NCBI RefSeq assembly: GCF_018882415.1
Contig: NZ_JACVOL010000001.1
Span: 1,465,531 to 1,529,530, forward strand
Direction: 5' to 3'
Origin: Polynucleobacter sp. 86C-FISCH
GTDB taxonomy: Bacteria; Pseudomonadota; Gammaproteobacteria; Burkholderiales; Burkholderiaceae
DNA: 64,000 bases
A program made the translations under genes and the position numbers. Of the stretch, positions 1-12,138 are shown in pieces. Within the stretch, counting starts at the first letter, position 1. Each line of letters begins with the position of its first letter. The notes under the pieces are model-generated. The model was not told where the DNA came from and ran no database searches. It saw only the letters and a program-made list of their open reading frames with translations.

Positions 1-339
1 CCGTGGTGTGGCGGCGTGGAAATTTTTGAGCAGACCGAGACTGTGCTTGATGCCAAAATCAATATTCATTTCAAGGGCATTACCCAGTACTTTCATACGC
101 GTAACGTGAATCATCGCCCGGAAACCATTGATATGGTCTTTGTGGACGGCCCGTTTAAGCATTTTTCGGGGCAATGGAACTTTATTCCTTTACGAGATGA
201 TGCTTGTAAGGTTGAGTTCAAGCTGCACTGGGAGTTTAAGAGTGTCATCCTAGACAAGATTATTGGACCAGTCTTTGGTCATATAGCCGGCACCTTTGTG
301 GATTGTTTTGTGAAGCGCGCTGAAGAGCTCTATGGCTGA
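1..339 (+). CDS. ratA: RatA family protein (START/SRPBCC fold), 5' end outside the window
   Basis: The reading frame is open from base 1, so the start lies upstream; 112 residues are visible against roughly 145 usual for the family, so about 30 are missing. The first visible residues, PWCGG, are typical of the RatA/COQ10-like START-domain family. Members in proteobacteria have been described both as ribosome-association toxins and as ubiquinone-binding chaperones; the sequence does not decide between them. The stop codon lies inside the next gene (8-base overlap), the usual ratA-rnfH pairing. The GTG at base 16 is an internal valine codon, not the start. Confidence 0.88.
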   Translation, partial: PWCGGVEIFEQTETVLDAKINIHFKGITQYFHTRNVNHRPETIDMVFVDGPFKHFSGQWNFIPLRDDACKVEFKLHWEFKSVILDKIIGPVFGHIAGTFVDCFVKRAEELYG

Positions 340-682
340 GCGCGTAATTAACCTCATTCTTTGCGATGCTAGGCAGGGGGAGCCTGTACTCAAGCCGTTT
401 CAGCTGCTTTTGGACGAAGGTCAGTTAGCAACAGTGGGATTGGCTTTAGTTAGGGCTGGAATTGCCAGCGGAGTTGATGACCCGGTTTTGGCCAGAAAGG
501 GCTGCTTTGGGGTCTTTGGGAAGCGCAAAGACTGGGATAGCCCCATTTATAACGGCGATCGCCTGGAGCTTTACTCACCCTTATTAATAGACCCTAAGAC
601 GGTTCGGCGTAAAAAGGCCAACCAGAACCAAGATGCCAAATTCCAGGCTGCCGCAGCTAAAAGAAAGGCTAGGAGGCTATAA
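332..682 (+). CDS. rnfH: RnfH family protein (UPF0125, ubiquitin-like fold)
   Basis: A 116-residue protein of the RnfH family, small beta-grasp proteins found next to ratA in many proteobacteria. Visible family features are the GVFGKRKDWDSPIYNGDRLELYSP-type core (around residues 62-84) in which a charged loop precedes the conserved NGDRLE motif, and a basic, low-complexity C-terminal tail rich in Lys, Arg and Ala. It overlaps ratA by 8 bases, which suggests translational coupling. The biochemical role is not established; its name comes from association with rnf genes in some bacteria. Family assignment is firm, function is not. Confidence 0.88.
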   Translation: MAERVINLILCDARQGEPVLKPFQLLLDEGQLATVGLALVRAGIASGVDDPVLARKGCFGVFGKRKDWDSPIYNGDRLELYSPLLIDPKTVRRKKANQNQDAKFQAAAAKRKARRL

Positions 683-683
683 T
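678..683 (+). promoter_or_regulatory. Candidate -10 element for guaB
   Basis: A perfect TATAAT sits at the very end of rnfH, overlapping its stop codon, 25 bases before the guaB start. An ACTAGGGG ribosome-binding stretch follows at about 696-703. No good TTGACA-like -35 is seen 17 bases upstream, so this is a candidate only. Confidence 0.35.
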
Positions 684-699
684 CGGTTTTTGCGACTAG

Positions 700-2172
<1,473 letters not shown>

Positions 2173-2207
2173 CAAATAAAAAAGCTGAAATAAAGGCCGT
2201 TTCTTTC

Positions 2208-3815
2208 GTGCACGACAAAATACTGATTCTCGACTTTGGTTCACAAGTAACCCAACTTATTGCAAGACGTGTACGCGATGGACGAGTCTATTCTGAGATC
2301 CATCCCTACGATTGTGATCCTGAATTTATCCGTAAGTTCATTCAAGAGCAGGGCGGCAAAGGCATCATCCTTTCTGGCGGACCTAGCTCAGTAACTGAAG
2401 ACGGCAGTCCACGTGCGCCACAAATTGTTTTTGAGCTTGGCGTTCCTGTATTGGGTATTTGCTACGGCATGCAAACGATGGCCACTCAATTGGGTGGAGC
2501 TGTTGCATCCGCTGAGTCATTGGGTAAGGCTCGTGAGTTTGGTTACTCTGAAGTACGTGCGCATGGCCACACCAATTTGCTTAAAGGTATTCAGGATTTC
2601 TCCACTAGCGAAGGCCATGGCATTCTCAAAGTGTGGATGAGTCATGGAGATTCTGTTACTACATTGCCTCCGTCATTCAAATTGATGGCATCAACTGAGT
2701 CTTGCCCTATTGCGGGTATGGCTGATGAAGAGCGTCGTTTCTATGCGTTCCAGTTTCATCCAGAAGTAACTCACACCATCCAAGGCACTGCAATCATTGA
2801 GCGCTTTGTACATGAGATTTGCAAGTGCAAGCCTGATTGGGTGATGGGTGATTACATTGCTGAAGCAGTTGAGAACATTCGCAAACAAGTGGGTGATGAA
2901 GAAGTCATCTTGGGTTTGTCTGGCGGAGTTGACTCCAGTGTTGCCGCAGCCTTAATTCATCGAGCTATTGGTGATCAGCTGACTTGTGTATTTGTTGATC
3001 ATGGCTTACTTCGTCTCAATGAAGGCGATATGGTGATGGAAATGTTCGCACGCAATTTGGGTGTGAAGGTCATTCGTGTCGATGCCAAAGAAACCTTTAT
3101 GGGTGAATTGGCTGGCGTTGCTGACCCGGAAGCAAAACGCAAAATTATTGGTAAAGAATTCGTTGAAATTTTCCAAACGGAGTCTGGAAAAATTCAGAAT
3201 GCAAAGTGGCTTGCTCAAGGAACTATTTATCCAGACGTGATTGAATCTGCTGGTAAGGGCAAGAAGGGCGCGCATACGATCAAGAGTCACCATAACGTAG
3301 GCGGCTTACCTGAAGACATGCATCTCAAATTGCTCGAGCCATTACGCGAACTATTTAAAGATGAAGTGCGTGAACTTGGCGTTGCTTTAGGTTTGCCTCG
3401 TGAGATGGTGTATCGCCATCCTTTCCCTGGTCCTGGCCTTGGTGTCCGAATCTTGGGTGAAGTGAAAGCTGAGTTTGCTAGTCTTTTGCAGCGTGCTGAT
3501 GCAATCTTTATCGAAGAATTACGCAATACGATCGACGAAGCAAGTCAGAAGTCTTGGTATGACCTTACTAGCCAAGCATTTGCTGTCTTCTTGCCGGTGA
3601 AGTCTGTTGGTGTGATGGGTGATGGTAGAACATATGAATATGTTGTTGCTCTCCGCGCGGTTCAAACCCAAGACTTTATGACTGCACATTGGGCTCATCT
3701 GCCACATGAATTGCTTGGTAAGGTTTCTAATCGCATCATTAATGAAGTGCGTGGCATCAATCGGGTTGTATACGATATCAGTGGAAAACCACCAGCAACG
3801 ATTGAGTGGGAATAA
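2208..3815 (+). CDS. guaA: GMP synthase, glutamine-hydrolysing
   Basis: Converts XMP, ATP and glutamine to GMP. The 535-residue protein has a class I glutamine amidotransferase domain first (catalytic cysteine at residue 85 in the GICYGMQ motif; FQFHPEV holds the His and Glu of the triad), then an ATP-pyrophosphatase domain with the LSGGVDSS P-loop and the C-terminal dimerisation domain ending in PPATIEWE. The start is GTG; it is the only start that leaves the conserved [10 protein letters not shown] beginning intact. It forms the gua pair with the IMP dehydrogenase gene just upstream. Confidence 0.98.
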   Translation: MHDKILILDFGSQVTQLIARRVRDGRVYSEIHPYDCDPEFIRKFIQEQGGKGIILSGGPSSVTEDGSPRAPQIVFELGVPVLGICYGMQTMATQLGGAVASAESLGKAREFGYSEVRAHGHTNLLKGIQDFSTSEGHGILKVWMSHGDSVTTLPPSFKLMASTESCPIAGMADEERRFYAFQFHPEVTHTIQGTAIIERFVHEICKCKPDWVMGDYIAEAVENIRKQVGDEEVILGLSGGVDSSVAAALIHRAIGDQLTCVFVDHGLLRLNEGDMVMEMFARNLGVKVIRVDAKETFMGELAGVADPEAKRKIIGKEFVEIFQTESGKIQNAKWLAQGTIYPDVIESAGKGKKGAHTIKSHHNVGGLPEDMHLKLLEPLRELFKDEVRELGVALGLPREMVYRHPFPGPGLGVRILGEVKAEFASLLQRADAIFIEELRNTIDEASQKSWYDLTSQAFAVFLPVKSVGVMGDGRTYEYVVALRAVQTQDFMTAHWAHLPHELLGKVSNRIINEVRGINRVVYDISGKPPATIEWE

Positions 3816-3845
3816 GGGGCGGGCTAAATCAGCCTGCTAATTCCT

Positions 3846-4643
3846 ATGTTTGAGTTACGAGCAACAGCACTCGCAATCCTAGCAAGCTCTGATGCGCAGA
3901 CTAAAGCAAGTCAGTTGCTTGAGTTGTTTGATGAATATCAACAGCAGCGCGTGACTCTTGATACTTCTCGCAAGATTGATTCTCAAGATCTCATTCTTCC
4001 TGGTCGCCCAGTAAAGCCGGAGCTCGTACCTCCTAAATTAGTTCCCAAAAGAAGAATGGATACGCCCGAAGGCAGGGCAGGCCTATTGCACTCCTTAGCT
4101 CATATTGAATTTAATGCCATGAATTTGGCTTTGGATGCGATCTGGCGTTTTCCAGATATGCCCAAGGAATACTATGAAGACTGGCTGAAGGTTGCCAAAG
4201 AAGAGGCCTATCACTTCAGCTTGGTTAATGAGCATTTGCATTCGCTTGGATTTACTTATGGCGATTTTCCGGCTCACAATAGTTTGTGGGAGATGGTTGA
4301 AAGAACAACGGATTCAGTCATTGCCAGAATGGCGCTTGTTCCTAGAACAATGGAGGCAAGAGGGCTAGATGCGGTTCCTTCAATTCGAGATCGCTTTAAG
4401 CAAATTAAAGAGGTGCGCGCTGTTGAGATTCTAGAGATTATTCTCAATGATGAAATCGGCCACGTGCTGATTGGTAATCGCTGGTTTAATTTCTTATGCT
4501 CTAAAGATAATCTATCTCCGATCGTCGCTTATCGAGAATTAGCAGAGAAATATCGAGCACCCGTTCTTAAAGGACCATTCAATATCGAGGCTCGCAAGCA
4601 AGCGGGCTTTACGTCTGAAGAGTTAAGTCTCCTTGGAGCATAG
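3846..4643 (+). CDS. DUF455 family ferritin-like protein
   Basis: A 265-residue protein of the DUF455 family, which has a ferritin-like helical fold. Candidate di-iron ligands are visible: Glu in AHIEFNAM, EEAYHF about 35 residues later, Glu in EILEIILNDEIGHV and the EIGH motif itself, the ExxH spacing expected of di-iron carboxylate proteins such as the tRNA hydroxylase MiaE. The substrate of DUF455 proteins is unknown to me. The stop codon is 4 bases before the ATG of a radical SAM gene, so the two are probably translationally coupled and may act together. It starts 30 bases after guaA and may ride on the gua transcript. Confidence 0.8.
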   Translation: MFELRATALAILASSDAQTKASQLLELFDEYQQQRVTLDTSRKIDSQDLILPGRPVKPELVPPKLVPKRRMDTPEGRAGLLHSLAHIEFNAMNLALDAIWRFPDMPKEYYEDWLKVAKEEAYHFSLVNEHLHSLGFTYGDFPAHNSLWEMVERTTDSVIARMALVPRTMEARGLDAVPSIRDRFKQIKEVRAVEILEIILNDEIGHVLIGNRWFNFLCSKDNLSPIVAYRELAEKYRAPVLKGPFNIEARKQAGFTSEELSLLGA

Positions 4644-4647
4644 CCAC

Positions 4648-6546
4648 ATGAAGGTATTAAGCCTCATCCCTCCGATGACACAGCTCAATACCCCGTATCC
4701 CTCTACGGCTTACCTTACGGGATTTTTGCGATCGCGTGGTATTGATGCTGTACAGGAGGATCTGGCTTTGGCTCTGGTGCTCAGTTTCTTTACACCCGAG
4801 GGTTTGGCAGAAATTCATGCTCAAGCTCTCAGCATGCCTGAAGAGAATCGTAGTGCAAGTGTCAACTTTTTTCTAGATTACTTTCCTACGTATCAATCCA
4901 CAATCTCGCCAGTAATTACTTTCTTGCAGGGGCGCGATAGCACCCTGAGCCATCGTATTAATAGCCGAACTTTTTTGCCTGAAGGACCACGCTTTTCATC
5001 GCTTGATGCGTTTGATGAAGAGGAGGCTGGCGATTCCTTGTCTTGGGCCTTTGGTGCTCTTGGATCACAAGATCGAGCGCGTCATTTAGCAACCCTTTAT
5101 CTCAATGATCTTTCCGATGTTTTACGTGATGCCGTTGACGAACGTTTTGAATTCGTGCGCTATGCAGAGTCACTTGCAAGCAGCCAGCCTACTTTCACAC
5201 CCTTAGCGGATGCGCTTAATGCCAAGCCAACGCTGATGGATATGCATTTGCAGGCGCTTACCAACCAAGCCATTGAGCGCCATCAGCCGAGCCTAGTCCT
5301 TTTATCGGTCCCATTTCCTGGTGCAATGTATGCAGCCTTACGCATTGCTCAAGTGATTAGAAGCGCTTACCCAGAAATCAAGATTGCATTGGGTGGCGGG
5401 TATGTCAATACAGAGTTGCGAGAGCTCTCTGAACCTCGCATATTTGATTACGTTGATTTCATTACCTTGGATTCTGGCGAAAGGCCGCTATTGGCCTTGC
5501 TAGATCATCTTGCTGGCAAGCGCTCTGTTGAGAGATTGGTGCGTACATTTATTCGCAATGCGAAAAATCAAGTGCAATACCTCAATTGGCAGGAGCCAGA
5601 TATACCTTTCGAGGAAGTTGGAACTGCTACCTGGGATGGATTGCCTCTCGATTCTTATCTATCGCTTCTAGATATGCTCAATCCCATGCATCGCTTATGG
5701 AGCGATGGTCGCTGGAATAAGCTTACGGTTGCGCATGGGTGTTATTGGAAGAAATGTAGCTTCTGCGATGTATCGCTTGACTATATCTCTCGCTACGAAA
5801 CTGCATCAGCGAGTTTGTTGGTAGATCGTATTGAACAAATTGTTGCTGAGACTGGGCAAACAGGCTTTCATTTTGTAGACGAAGCTGCGCCACCAAAAGT
5901 ATTAAAGGCTTTGGCGGAGGAGCTTATTCGTCGTCAAGTTGTCATTTCTTGGTGGGGCAATATTCGCTTTGAAAAAACCTTCACACCAGAATTGGCTGAA
6001 TTTCTGGCTCAGAGTGGTTGCATTGCTATGTCAGGTGGCCTTGAAGTGGCTTCTGATCGCTTGCTGAATCTGATGAAAAAAGGTGTATCAGTCGAGCAGG
6101 TTGCTCAAGTGACCAAAGGTTTCTCAGATGCAGGCATTTTGGTGCACGCATATCTGATGTATGGTTTCCCAACTCAAACTGTGCAAGAAACAGTGGATGC
6201 TTTGGAGTATGTAAGGCAGTTATTTGAGAGCGGCTGCATCCAAAGCGGATTCTTTCACCGATTTATCTGCACAGTCCATTCTCCGGTAGGGCTAAATCCA
6301 CAAGAGTATGGAATTGAATTAGTGCCCTTGCCCGAAATCACTTTTGCTAAGAATGATGTCTCCTTTATCGACCCTGCAGGGGTAGATCATGATTTATTAG
6401 GACAGGGCTTGAGGAAGGCACTTTATAACTATATGCATGGTGTGGGCTTTGATATCAAAGCACAGTCCTGGTTTGATGGTTTGGGAATTACTATTCCAAA
6501 GACAACTGTCCCTAAGAATTTCATAGAGAATGCTCTGTACCGATAG
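4648..6546 (+). CDS. B12-binding-type radical SAM protein with CX4CX2C cluster motif
   Basis: A 632-residue protein with an N-terminal cobalamin-binding-like Rossmann region (PPMTQLNTPYPSTAYLTGFL near the start, then a GGGYVNTEL segment) and a radical SAM core. The cluster cysteines are at residues 365, 370 and 373: spacing CX4CX2C instead of the usual CX3CX2C. No classical DXHXXG cobalamin motif is obvious. I chose the ATG directly after the DUF455 stop; a TTG 15 bases upstream is possible but overlaps that gene. Members of this broad group modify lipids, cofactors or natural products; the substrate here cannot be read from the sequence. Confidence 0.8.
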   Translation: MKVLSLIPPMTQLNTPYPSTAYLTGFLRSRGIDAVQEDLALALVLSFFTPEGLAEIHAQALSMPEENRSASVNFFLDYFPTYQSTISPVITFLQGRDSTLSHRINSRTFLPEGPRFSSLDAFDEEEAGDSLSWAFGALGSQDRARHLATLYLNDLSDVLRDAVDERFEFVRYAESLASSQPTFTPLADALNAKPTLMDMHLQALTNQAIERHQPSLVLLSVPFPGAMYAALRIAQVIRSAYPEIKIALGGGYVNTELRELSEPRIFDYVDFITLDSGERPLLALLDHLAGKRSVERLVRTFIRNAKNQVQYLNWQEPDIPFEEVGTATWDGLPLDSYLSLLDMLNPMHRLWSDGRWNKLTVAHGCYWKKCSFCDVSLDYISRYETASASLLVDRIEQIVAETGQTGFHFVDEAAPPKVLKALAEELIRRQVVISWWGNIRFEKTFTPELAEFLAQSGCIAMSGGLEVASDRLLNLMKKGVSVEQVAQVTKGFSDAGILVHAYLMYGFPTQTVQETVDALEYVRQLFESGCIQSGFFHRFICTVHSPVGLNPQEYGIELVPLPEITFAKNDVSFIDPAGVDHDLLGQGLRKALYNYMHGVGFDIKAQSWFDGLGITIPKTTVPKNFIENALYR

Positions 6547-6611
6547 TCTGATCGCAGGCCTCAGACTTAAAATAATTTCGTGAAGTAATAAGATTAATGC
6601 GGGAGAAGAAA

Positions 6612-7313
6612 ATGAATTTATCGCGTCGTACTTTTATTGCATCAGCTGCCTTAGCGCCTGTCGCTTGTGGCGTGCCTTTAGCCTATCAAAGGGGTACTCC
6701 TGTTGCGCAACCAAAGCCTATTCCAAGCGTGAGAGCACCTCAAGTTGGGCAGGAGTGGACATATGTCAAGCGTGATGTTTTCGACGGCAAGATCCGCGGA
6801 GTAATTACAGAAAGAGTCGCAAGTGTTGGCTCAACTATTGTGATAGAGCGCAGAGATGAGGATGGCAGTCAATTGCCAAGTGAGATACAAGGACCTTGGG
6901 GCGTAGTGCAATTAGATACATCATGGCCACGTCTCATGAGCTTCAAGCCACCGATTCCCCTATGGCCTGAGGAGCTGACGTCAAGCTGGAGCAAGCAATT
7001 GAATACCAAATATAGCTTAGGCGGTTACTCTGAAAATGCTTATGGGTGGCAAGAATATATGAGTGCACATGGTTGGGAGCAAATTACCGTTCCTGCGGGA
7101 ACCTTTTTAACTTTACGTTATCAGAACCTGATTAACTTCGAGAGTAATGATGACAACAAAGTCAATTGCATTCGTAAGCAAACCATTTGGTTTGCCCCTA
7201 GTATTGGTCGTTGGGTCGCCAAAGAGTCGTCCGGTTCATACATGATTCAGGGGCAATTAGGCATGCCTAATTTAGAAGATAGTTATCAATGGCAGCTGAC
7301 TTCATACAAGTAA
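6612..7313 (+). CDS. Exported protein of unknown function with Tat-like signal (paralogue 1)
   Basis: The 233-residue protein starts at the ATG preceded by GGAGAAGA; an in-frame ATG 15 bases upstream has no ribosome-binding site. The N-terminus MNLSRRTFIASAALAPVAC has a twin-arginine motif (Arg5-Arg6) and a hydrophobic stretch, with Cys19 in a poor lipobox. The mature part is rich in Trp and Tyr (GQEWTY, PLWPEEL, WFAPSIGRW) and I do not recognise a named domain. It is clearly paralogous to the next gene over its whole mature length, sharing GQEW, TERV.SVG, IQ.PWG, IPLWPE and IGRWV.(K/R).SSG. Function unknown. Confidence 0.75.
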   Translation: MNLSRRTFIASAALAPVACGVPLAYQRGTPVAQPKPIPSVRAPQVGQEWTYVKRDVFDGKIRGVITERVASVGSTIVIERRDEDGSQLPSEIQGPWGVVQLDTSWPRLMSFKPPIPLWPEELTSSWSKQLNTKYSLGGYSENAYGWQEYMSAHGWEQITVPAGTFLTLRYQNLINFESNDDNKVNCIRKQTIWFAPSIGRWVAKESSGSYMIQGQLGMPNLEDSYQWQLTSYK

Positions 7314-8017
7314 ATACCTTCCGCAGGTTACTTTTGATAGCGCTACCAGCTTTGCTGGTGGGTTGCATTTCTTCTCAACCTGCTCCTAGAGGTCGACTTG
7401 AGGCGCAACCTATGCCACCCCCGGCAGTAAGAACGCCAAAGATTGGTCAAGAATGGGTCTATCAAGTTCGCAATGTTTTCAACCAAGAGATTGTGGACAC
7501 TGTCACCGAGAGGGTGATATCGGTTGGCGATCAGGTTCGTATTAGTCGCTCCGGAGTTAAGGCGGGACCACTGCCAGATGAAATCCAGTCGCCTTGGGGA
7601 TATGTCATTCAAGATGCTCACTGGCAGCCTCCTCAGAAATTTACTAAAGCCATACCTTTGTGGCCCGAGCAATTGCAGGTTGGTTGGAATAAATTCTTCA
7701 CCACCCAATATGAGGTTCTTTCTTATCCTGGATCCACTTATTACTGGGGTCTTAGCATGGATGCAACCCAGTGGGAGCGCATTAAATCTCCTGCTGGTGA
7801 GTTTTTAGTATTGCGAGTCAATAATGAAATGCCGTATTTTGTCAGTAACGACGTCTTTAGGGTTGGCAATATTCGGAGTGAGGAGTTATGGTTTTCGCCG
7901 GAGATTGGTCGGTGGGTGGTTCGCAGAAGCTCTGGACGCTACATTACCCCAGGCGTATATTGGGCCAATGCCTACTGGGAGGATTTCCAGGAGTGGGAGT
8001 TAATCTCCTGGAAGTGA
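7289..8017 (+). CDS. Lipoprotein of unknown function (paralogue 2)
   Basis: A 242-residue lipoprotein: Arg12-Arg13, a hydrophobic run, then a perfect LVGC lipobox with Cys26. It overlaps the 3' end of paralogue 1 by 25 bases in another frame, a sign of tandem duplication with coupled translation. The mature domain matches its neighbour block by block (GQEWVY, TERVISVG, IQSPWG, IPLWPEQL, IGRWVVRRSSG) but the pair differ in export signal: this copy lacks the SRRTF motif and has a clean Sec-type lipoprotein signal. No catalytic motif is apparent. The next gene, queE, is only 28 bases on but unrelated in function. Confidence 0.78.
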   Translation: MAADFIQVNTFRRLLLIALPALLVGCISSQPAPRGRLEAQPMPPPAVRTPKIGQEWVYQVRNVFNQEIVDTVTERVISVGDQVRISRSGVKAGPLPDEIQSPWGYVIQDAHWQPPQKFTKAIPLWPEQLQVGWNKFFTTQYEVLSYPGSTYYWGLSMDATQWERIKSPAGEFLVLRVNNEMPYFVSNDVFRVGNIRSEELWFSPEIGRWVVRRSSGRYITPGVYWANAYWEDFQEWELISWK

Positions 8018-8045
8018 GCAAAGCGCTTAAAATAGGTGCATTGCT

Positions 8046-8699
8046 ATGTATACCGTAAAAGAACTATTTCCCACCCTCCAAGGCGAAGGTGCCCATGCTG
8101 GTAGGGCGGCAGTATTTTGCCGCTTTGCTGGATGCAATCTATGGAGCGGTCGCGAAGAAGATCGCGCTACTGCCATTTGCCAATTCTGCGATACCGATTT
8201 TGTCGGCAGTGATGGTTTCGGTGGCGGTAAGTTCGATACTGCTATTTCTCTTGCGGATGCAATTGAGACTGCATGGCGTAGCACTTCTGCGGGACCTCAG
8301 CAACGTTATGTAGTTTTTACTGGTGGCGAACCGCTTCTCCAATTAGATGACGAATTAATCGCAGCGCTTCACCACAAAGGTTTTGCAATCGCTATTGAAA
8401 CCAATGGCACGATGAAAGTTCCCAAGGGTGTGGATTGGGTTTGTGTAAGCCCTAAAGCAGGTTCCGATTTAATTGTTTTGCAAGCGGACGAGCTAAAGCT
8501 AGTTATTCCACAACAGGATCATGTGGATTTAGAAAAGATCATGGCTCGTTTTGAGAAGATGGACTATCGCAATCGCTTCTTGCAGCCCATGGATGGGCCA
8601 GACCTGAAAAGTAATACAGAATTGGCCGTAAGCTTATGTCAAAAACGCCCTTTATGGAGATTGAGTCTGCAGTCTCATAAACTGATTGGGATTCGGTAA
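8046..8699 (+). CDS. queE: 7-carboxy-7-deazaguanine synthase
   Basis: A radical SAM enzyme that rearranges 6-carboxytetrahydropterin to 7-carboxy-7-deazaguanine on the way to preQ0 and queuosine. The 217-residue protein begins with the diagnostic LFPTLQGEGAHAGRAAVF segment. Its cluster cysteines are at 30, 45 and 48: the CX14CX2C insertion form of QueE known from Burkholderia, not the common CX3CX2C. TGGEPLLQ, used for SAM binding, follows at about residue 97. The pathway partner queD lies just downstream. QueC and QueF are not in this window. Confidence 0.95.
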   Translation: MYTVKELFPTLQGEGAHAGRAAVFCRFAGCNLWSGREEDRATAICQFCDTDFVGSDGFGGGKFDTAISLADAIETAWRSTSAGPQQRYVVFTGGEPLLQLDDELIAALHHKGFAIAIETNGTMKVPKGVDWVCVSPKAGSDLIVLQADELKLVIPQQDHVDLEKIMARFEKMDYRNRFLQPMDGPDLKSNTELAVSLCQKRPLWRLSLQSHKLIGIR

Positions 8700-8733
8700 T
8701 AAGCTAAGCGAAAATATATTAAAAGAGCACTTC

Positions 8734-9198
8734 ATGACAAATAAACAACCAGCCATCTCCATTACCCGCCGCCTCGAGTTCGACTCTGGCCACCGCATTC
8801 CGAATCATGATGGACAGTGCCGTCATCTTCACGGGCATCGCTATGCAATAGAGGTGACGTTAACTGGTGAGGTGGCAGATCATCCTGGCAAAGCGGATGA
8901 CGGAATGGTGTTGGATTTTGGCGATATCAAACGTTTAACCAATCAATACGTTGTTGAGTTGTGGGACCATGCATTTTTAGTGGCAAAAGAGGATGAGGGA
9001 TTGGTTGCTTTCTTGGCGACATTGCCTAACCATAAGACCGTCATCATGGAGCATGTACCTACTGTAGAAAATCTTGCTAATGCAGCGTTTGCCATTTTGC
9101 AACCTGTATTTAGCAAGGCTTTTGGTGGTCGCTTAGAGCTTTCATCTATTCGTCTTTACGAGACGCCCAATTGTTGGGCTGATATTCACTCTGCCTAA
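8734..9198 (+). CDS. queD: 6-carboxy-5,6,7,8-tetrahydropterin synthase
   Basis: Converts dihydroneopterin triphosphate to 6-carboxytetrahydropterin, the substrate of QueE. I set the start at MTNKQPAIS (154 residues), which has AAAAGAG upstream; a longer frame from 8686 would overlap queE and has no conserved residues. Zinc ligands are His20, His33 and His35 (SGHR and HLHGH), the catalytic cysteine is Cys29, and EHVPTVENLA plus RLYETPN near the end are typical. The stop codon abuts the ATG of tadA. Confidence 0.93.
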   Translation: MTNKQPAISITRRLEFDSGHRIPNHDGQCRHLHGHRYAIEVTLTGEVADHPGKADDGMVLDFGDIKRLTNQYVVELWDHAFLVAKEDEGLVAFLATLPNHKTVIMEHVPTVENLANAAFAILQPVFSKAFGGRLELSSIRLYETPNCWADIHSA

Positions 9199-10591
<1,393 letters not shown>

Positions 10592-10598
<7 letters not shown>

Positions 10599-11242
10599 TC
10601 ATTAGAAATCTTTTGAGTCACCCTTTTTTGAGGGGCGTTCTCATTCTCATTGCATTTACATTTACAGGGGCAGTCATGGCAACCGAAGAGCCAAAGTACG
10701 CTGTTCTTGAAAAAGAACCTCCTTTTGAAATCCGCGCCTATGCGCCAATGATTGTGGCCGAAGTTCAGGTTGAAGGCGATTTGGATGGGGCATCCAGCCA
10801 GGGCTTCCGTTTAATTGCAGCCTATATATTTGGTCAGAACCAAGTGAGTGAAAAAATAGCGATGACTGCACCGGTCACGGTAGTAGATCAATCAGTAAAG
10901 AATGCAAAGATTGCCATGACTGCCCCTGTGGGGATTGAGTCAAATGCTGGTAAATGGGTTGTGTCGTTTGTGATGCCGGCTGAGTACACAATGGAAACGA
11001 TTCCCAAGCCACTAAATTCTCAGGTGCAATTGCGTCAAATTCCGGCAGTAAAAAAGGCTGTCATCAGCTTTAGTGGTTTTTATAACGACCAAAAAGTTGC
11101 TGAGAAAACGCTCGAGCTTGAGCAGTGGATGAAGACCAAGAATCTACAAAGTGCTGGTACTCCGAATTTTGCGCGTTACAACCCGCCTTGGACTTTGCCG
11201 TTTATGCGCCGCAACGAGGTCATGATTAACCTACGTGACTAA
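10592..11242 (+). CDS. SOUL-family haem-binding protein, exported
   Basis: A 216-residue protein starting at GTG inside the ldcA 3' end (7-base overlap). Residues 1-30 form a signal peptide or anchor (VLILIAFTFTGAVMA). The body has the SOUL repeats KIAMTAPVTVV and KIAMTAPVGIE plus VSFVMPAEYTMETIPKP, which identify the SOUL/HBP fold; members bind haem or tetrapyrroles, but bacterial versions are poorly studied. It ends four bases into the convergent rlmJ gene, sharing CTAA, so no terminator fits between them. Confidence 0.85.
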
Positions 11243-12126
11243 TTCTTCGCTTCAAAGCTTTTTAGTAAAAACTGACCGCCACCATTAATGCCTAAAGCTT
11301 TCGTTAGGGTAGGCAAGGCTTGAGCCAAATGTTTTTCTAGGGTCCAAGGTGGATTAATAATAAACATGCCGCTAGACTGGAGACGACGTTCACCAGGCGC
11401 ATTTTCAACTCGTAATTCTGTATGGAGCCAAGAGCGTTTATGCGTTGCGGCAATTTTCTTCAGACGATCAGGCAGGGCGATGGATTCTCTTCTGGAAATC
11501 ACGGGGTACCAGATTGCATAACAGCCAGTAGCAAAGCGTTGCAATGCCTCTTCCATGGCGGCCTCAAGATAGCGATAGTCTTGCTTATCCTCGTAAGAGG
11601 GATCAATCAATACCAAGCCACGCCGACTAGGAGGGGGGAGCAATCCCTTAAGTCTGGAAAAGCTATCCTCGGCATAAATATCAATCTGTTTTGATTGCTT
11701 CAGCTCGCCAATATTGTGGCGAAGAATATCAATCTCTTTAGGATGTAATTCGAACAACTTAAGACGATCTTGCGGGCGCAATAGACGCGCCAAAATAAAG
11801 GGGGATCCGGGGTAAGTTGTCAGTTGCCCATCAATATTCTCTGCGTTGATGAATTTCAAATACTCCAAAATACTTTCTGGAATTGGCGTATTCGCATGCT
11901 TGCAGGTTTCTATATATTGAGTGAGGCGAAAAATTCCACCATCTGCTTCTTTGCTGACAGTTGAGAAACCGTCTTGCAGGCTATAAATGCCAGCACCTGC
12001 ATGGGTATCCACCATCGTGAGAGCGCCAGGCTTCTCTTGTAGGTACTGAACTAAATGAATCAGGGTGAGATGCTTCAGGATATCCGCATGACTGCCAGCA
12101 TGGAACGCATGTCTGTAGCTAAACAT
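11239..12126 (-). CDS. rlmJ: 23S rRNA (adenine(2030)-N6)-methyltransferase
   Basis: Methylates A2030 of 23S rRNA with SAM. The 295-residue protein has the family start FSYRHAFHAGSHADILKH, the SAM region DTHAGAGIYSL, and a motif IV DPSYEDKQDY close to the DPPYE form. The C-terminal INPPWTLE segment is also conserved. It is the last gene of a minus-strand run and follows the PAP2 gene by 12 bases; the functional link to the envelope genes upstream is probably only transcriptional. Confidence 0.95.
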   Translation of the reverse strand: MFSYRHAFHAGSHADILKHLTLIHLVQYLQEKPGALTMVDTHAGAGIYSLQDGFSTVSKEADGGIFRLTQYIETCKHANTPIPESILEYLKFINAENIDGQLTTYPGSPFILARLLRPQDRLKLFELHPKEIDILRHNIGELKQSKQIDIYAEDSFSRLKGLLPPPSRRGLVLIDPSYEDKQDYRYLEAAMEEALQRFATGCYAIWYPVISRRESIALPDRLKKIAATHKRSWLHTELRVENAPGERRLQSSGMFIINPPWTLEKHLAQALPTLTKALGINGGGQFLLKSFEAKN

Positions 12127-12138
12127 ATTAGATCGCGC

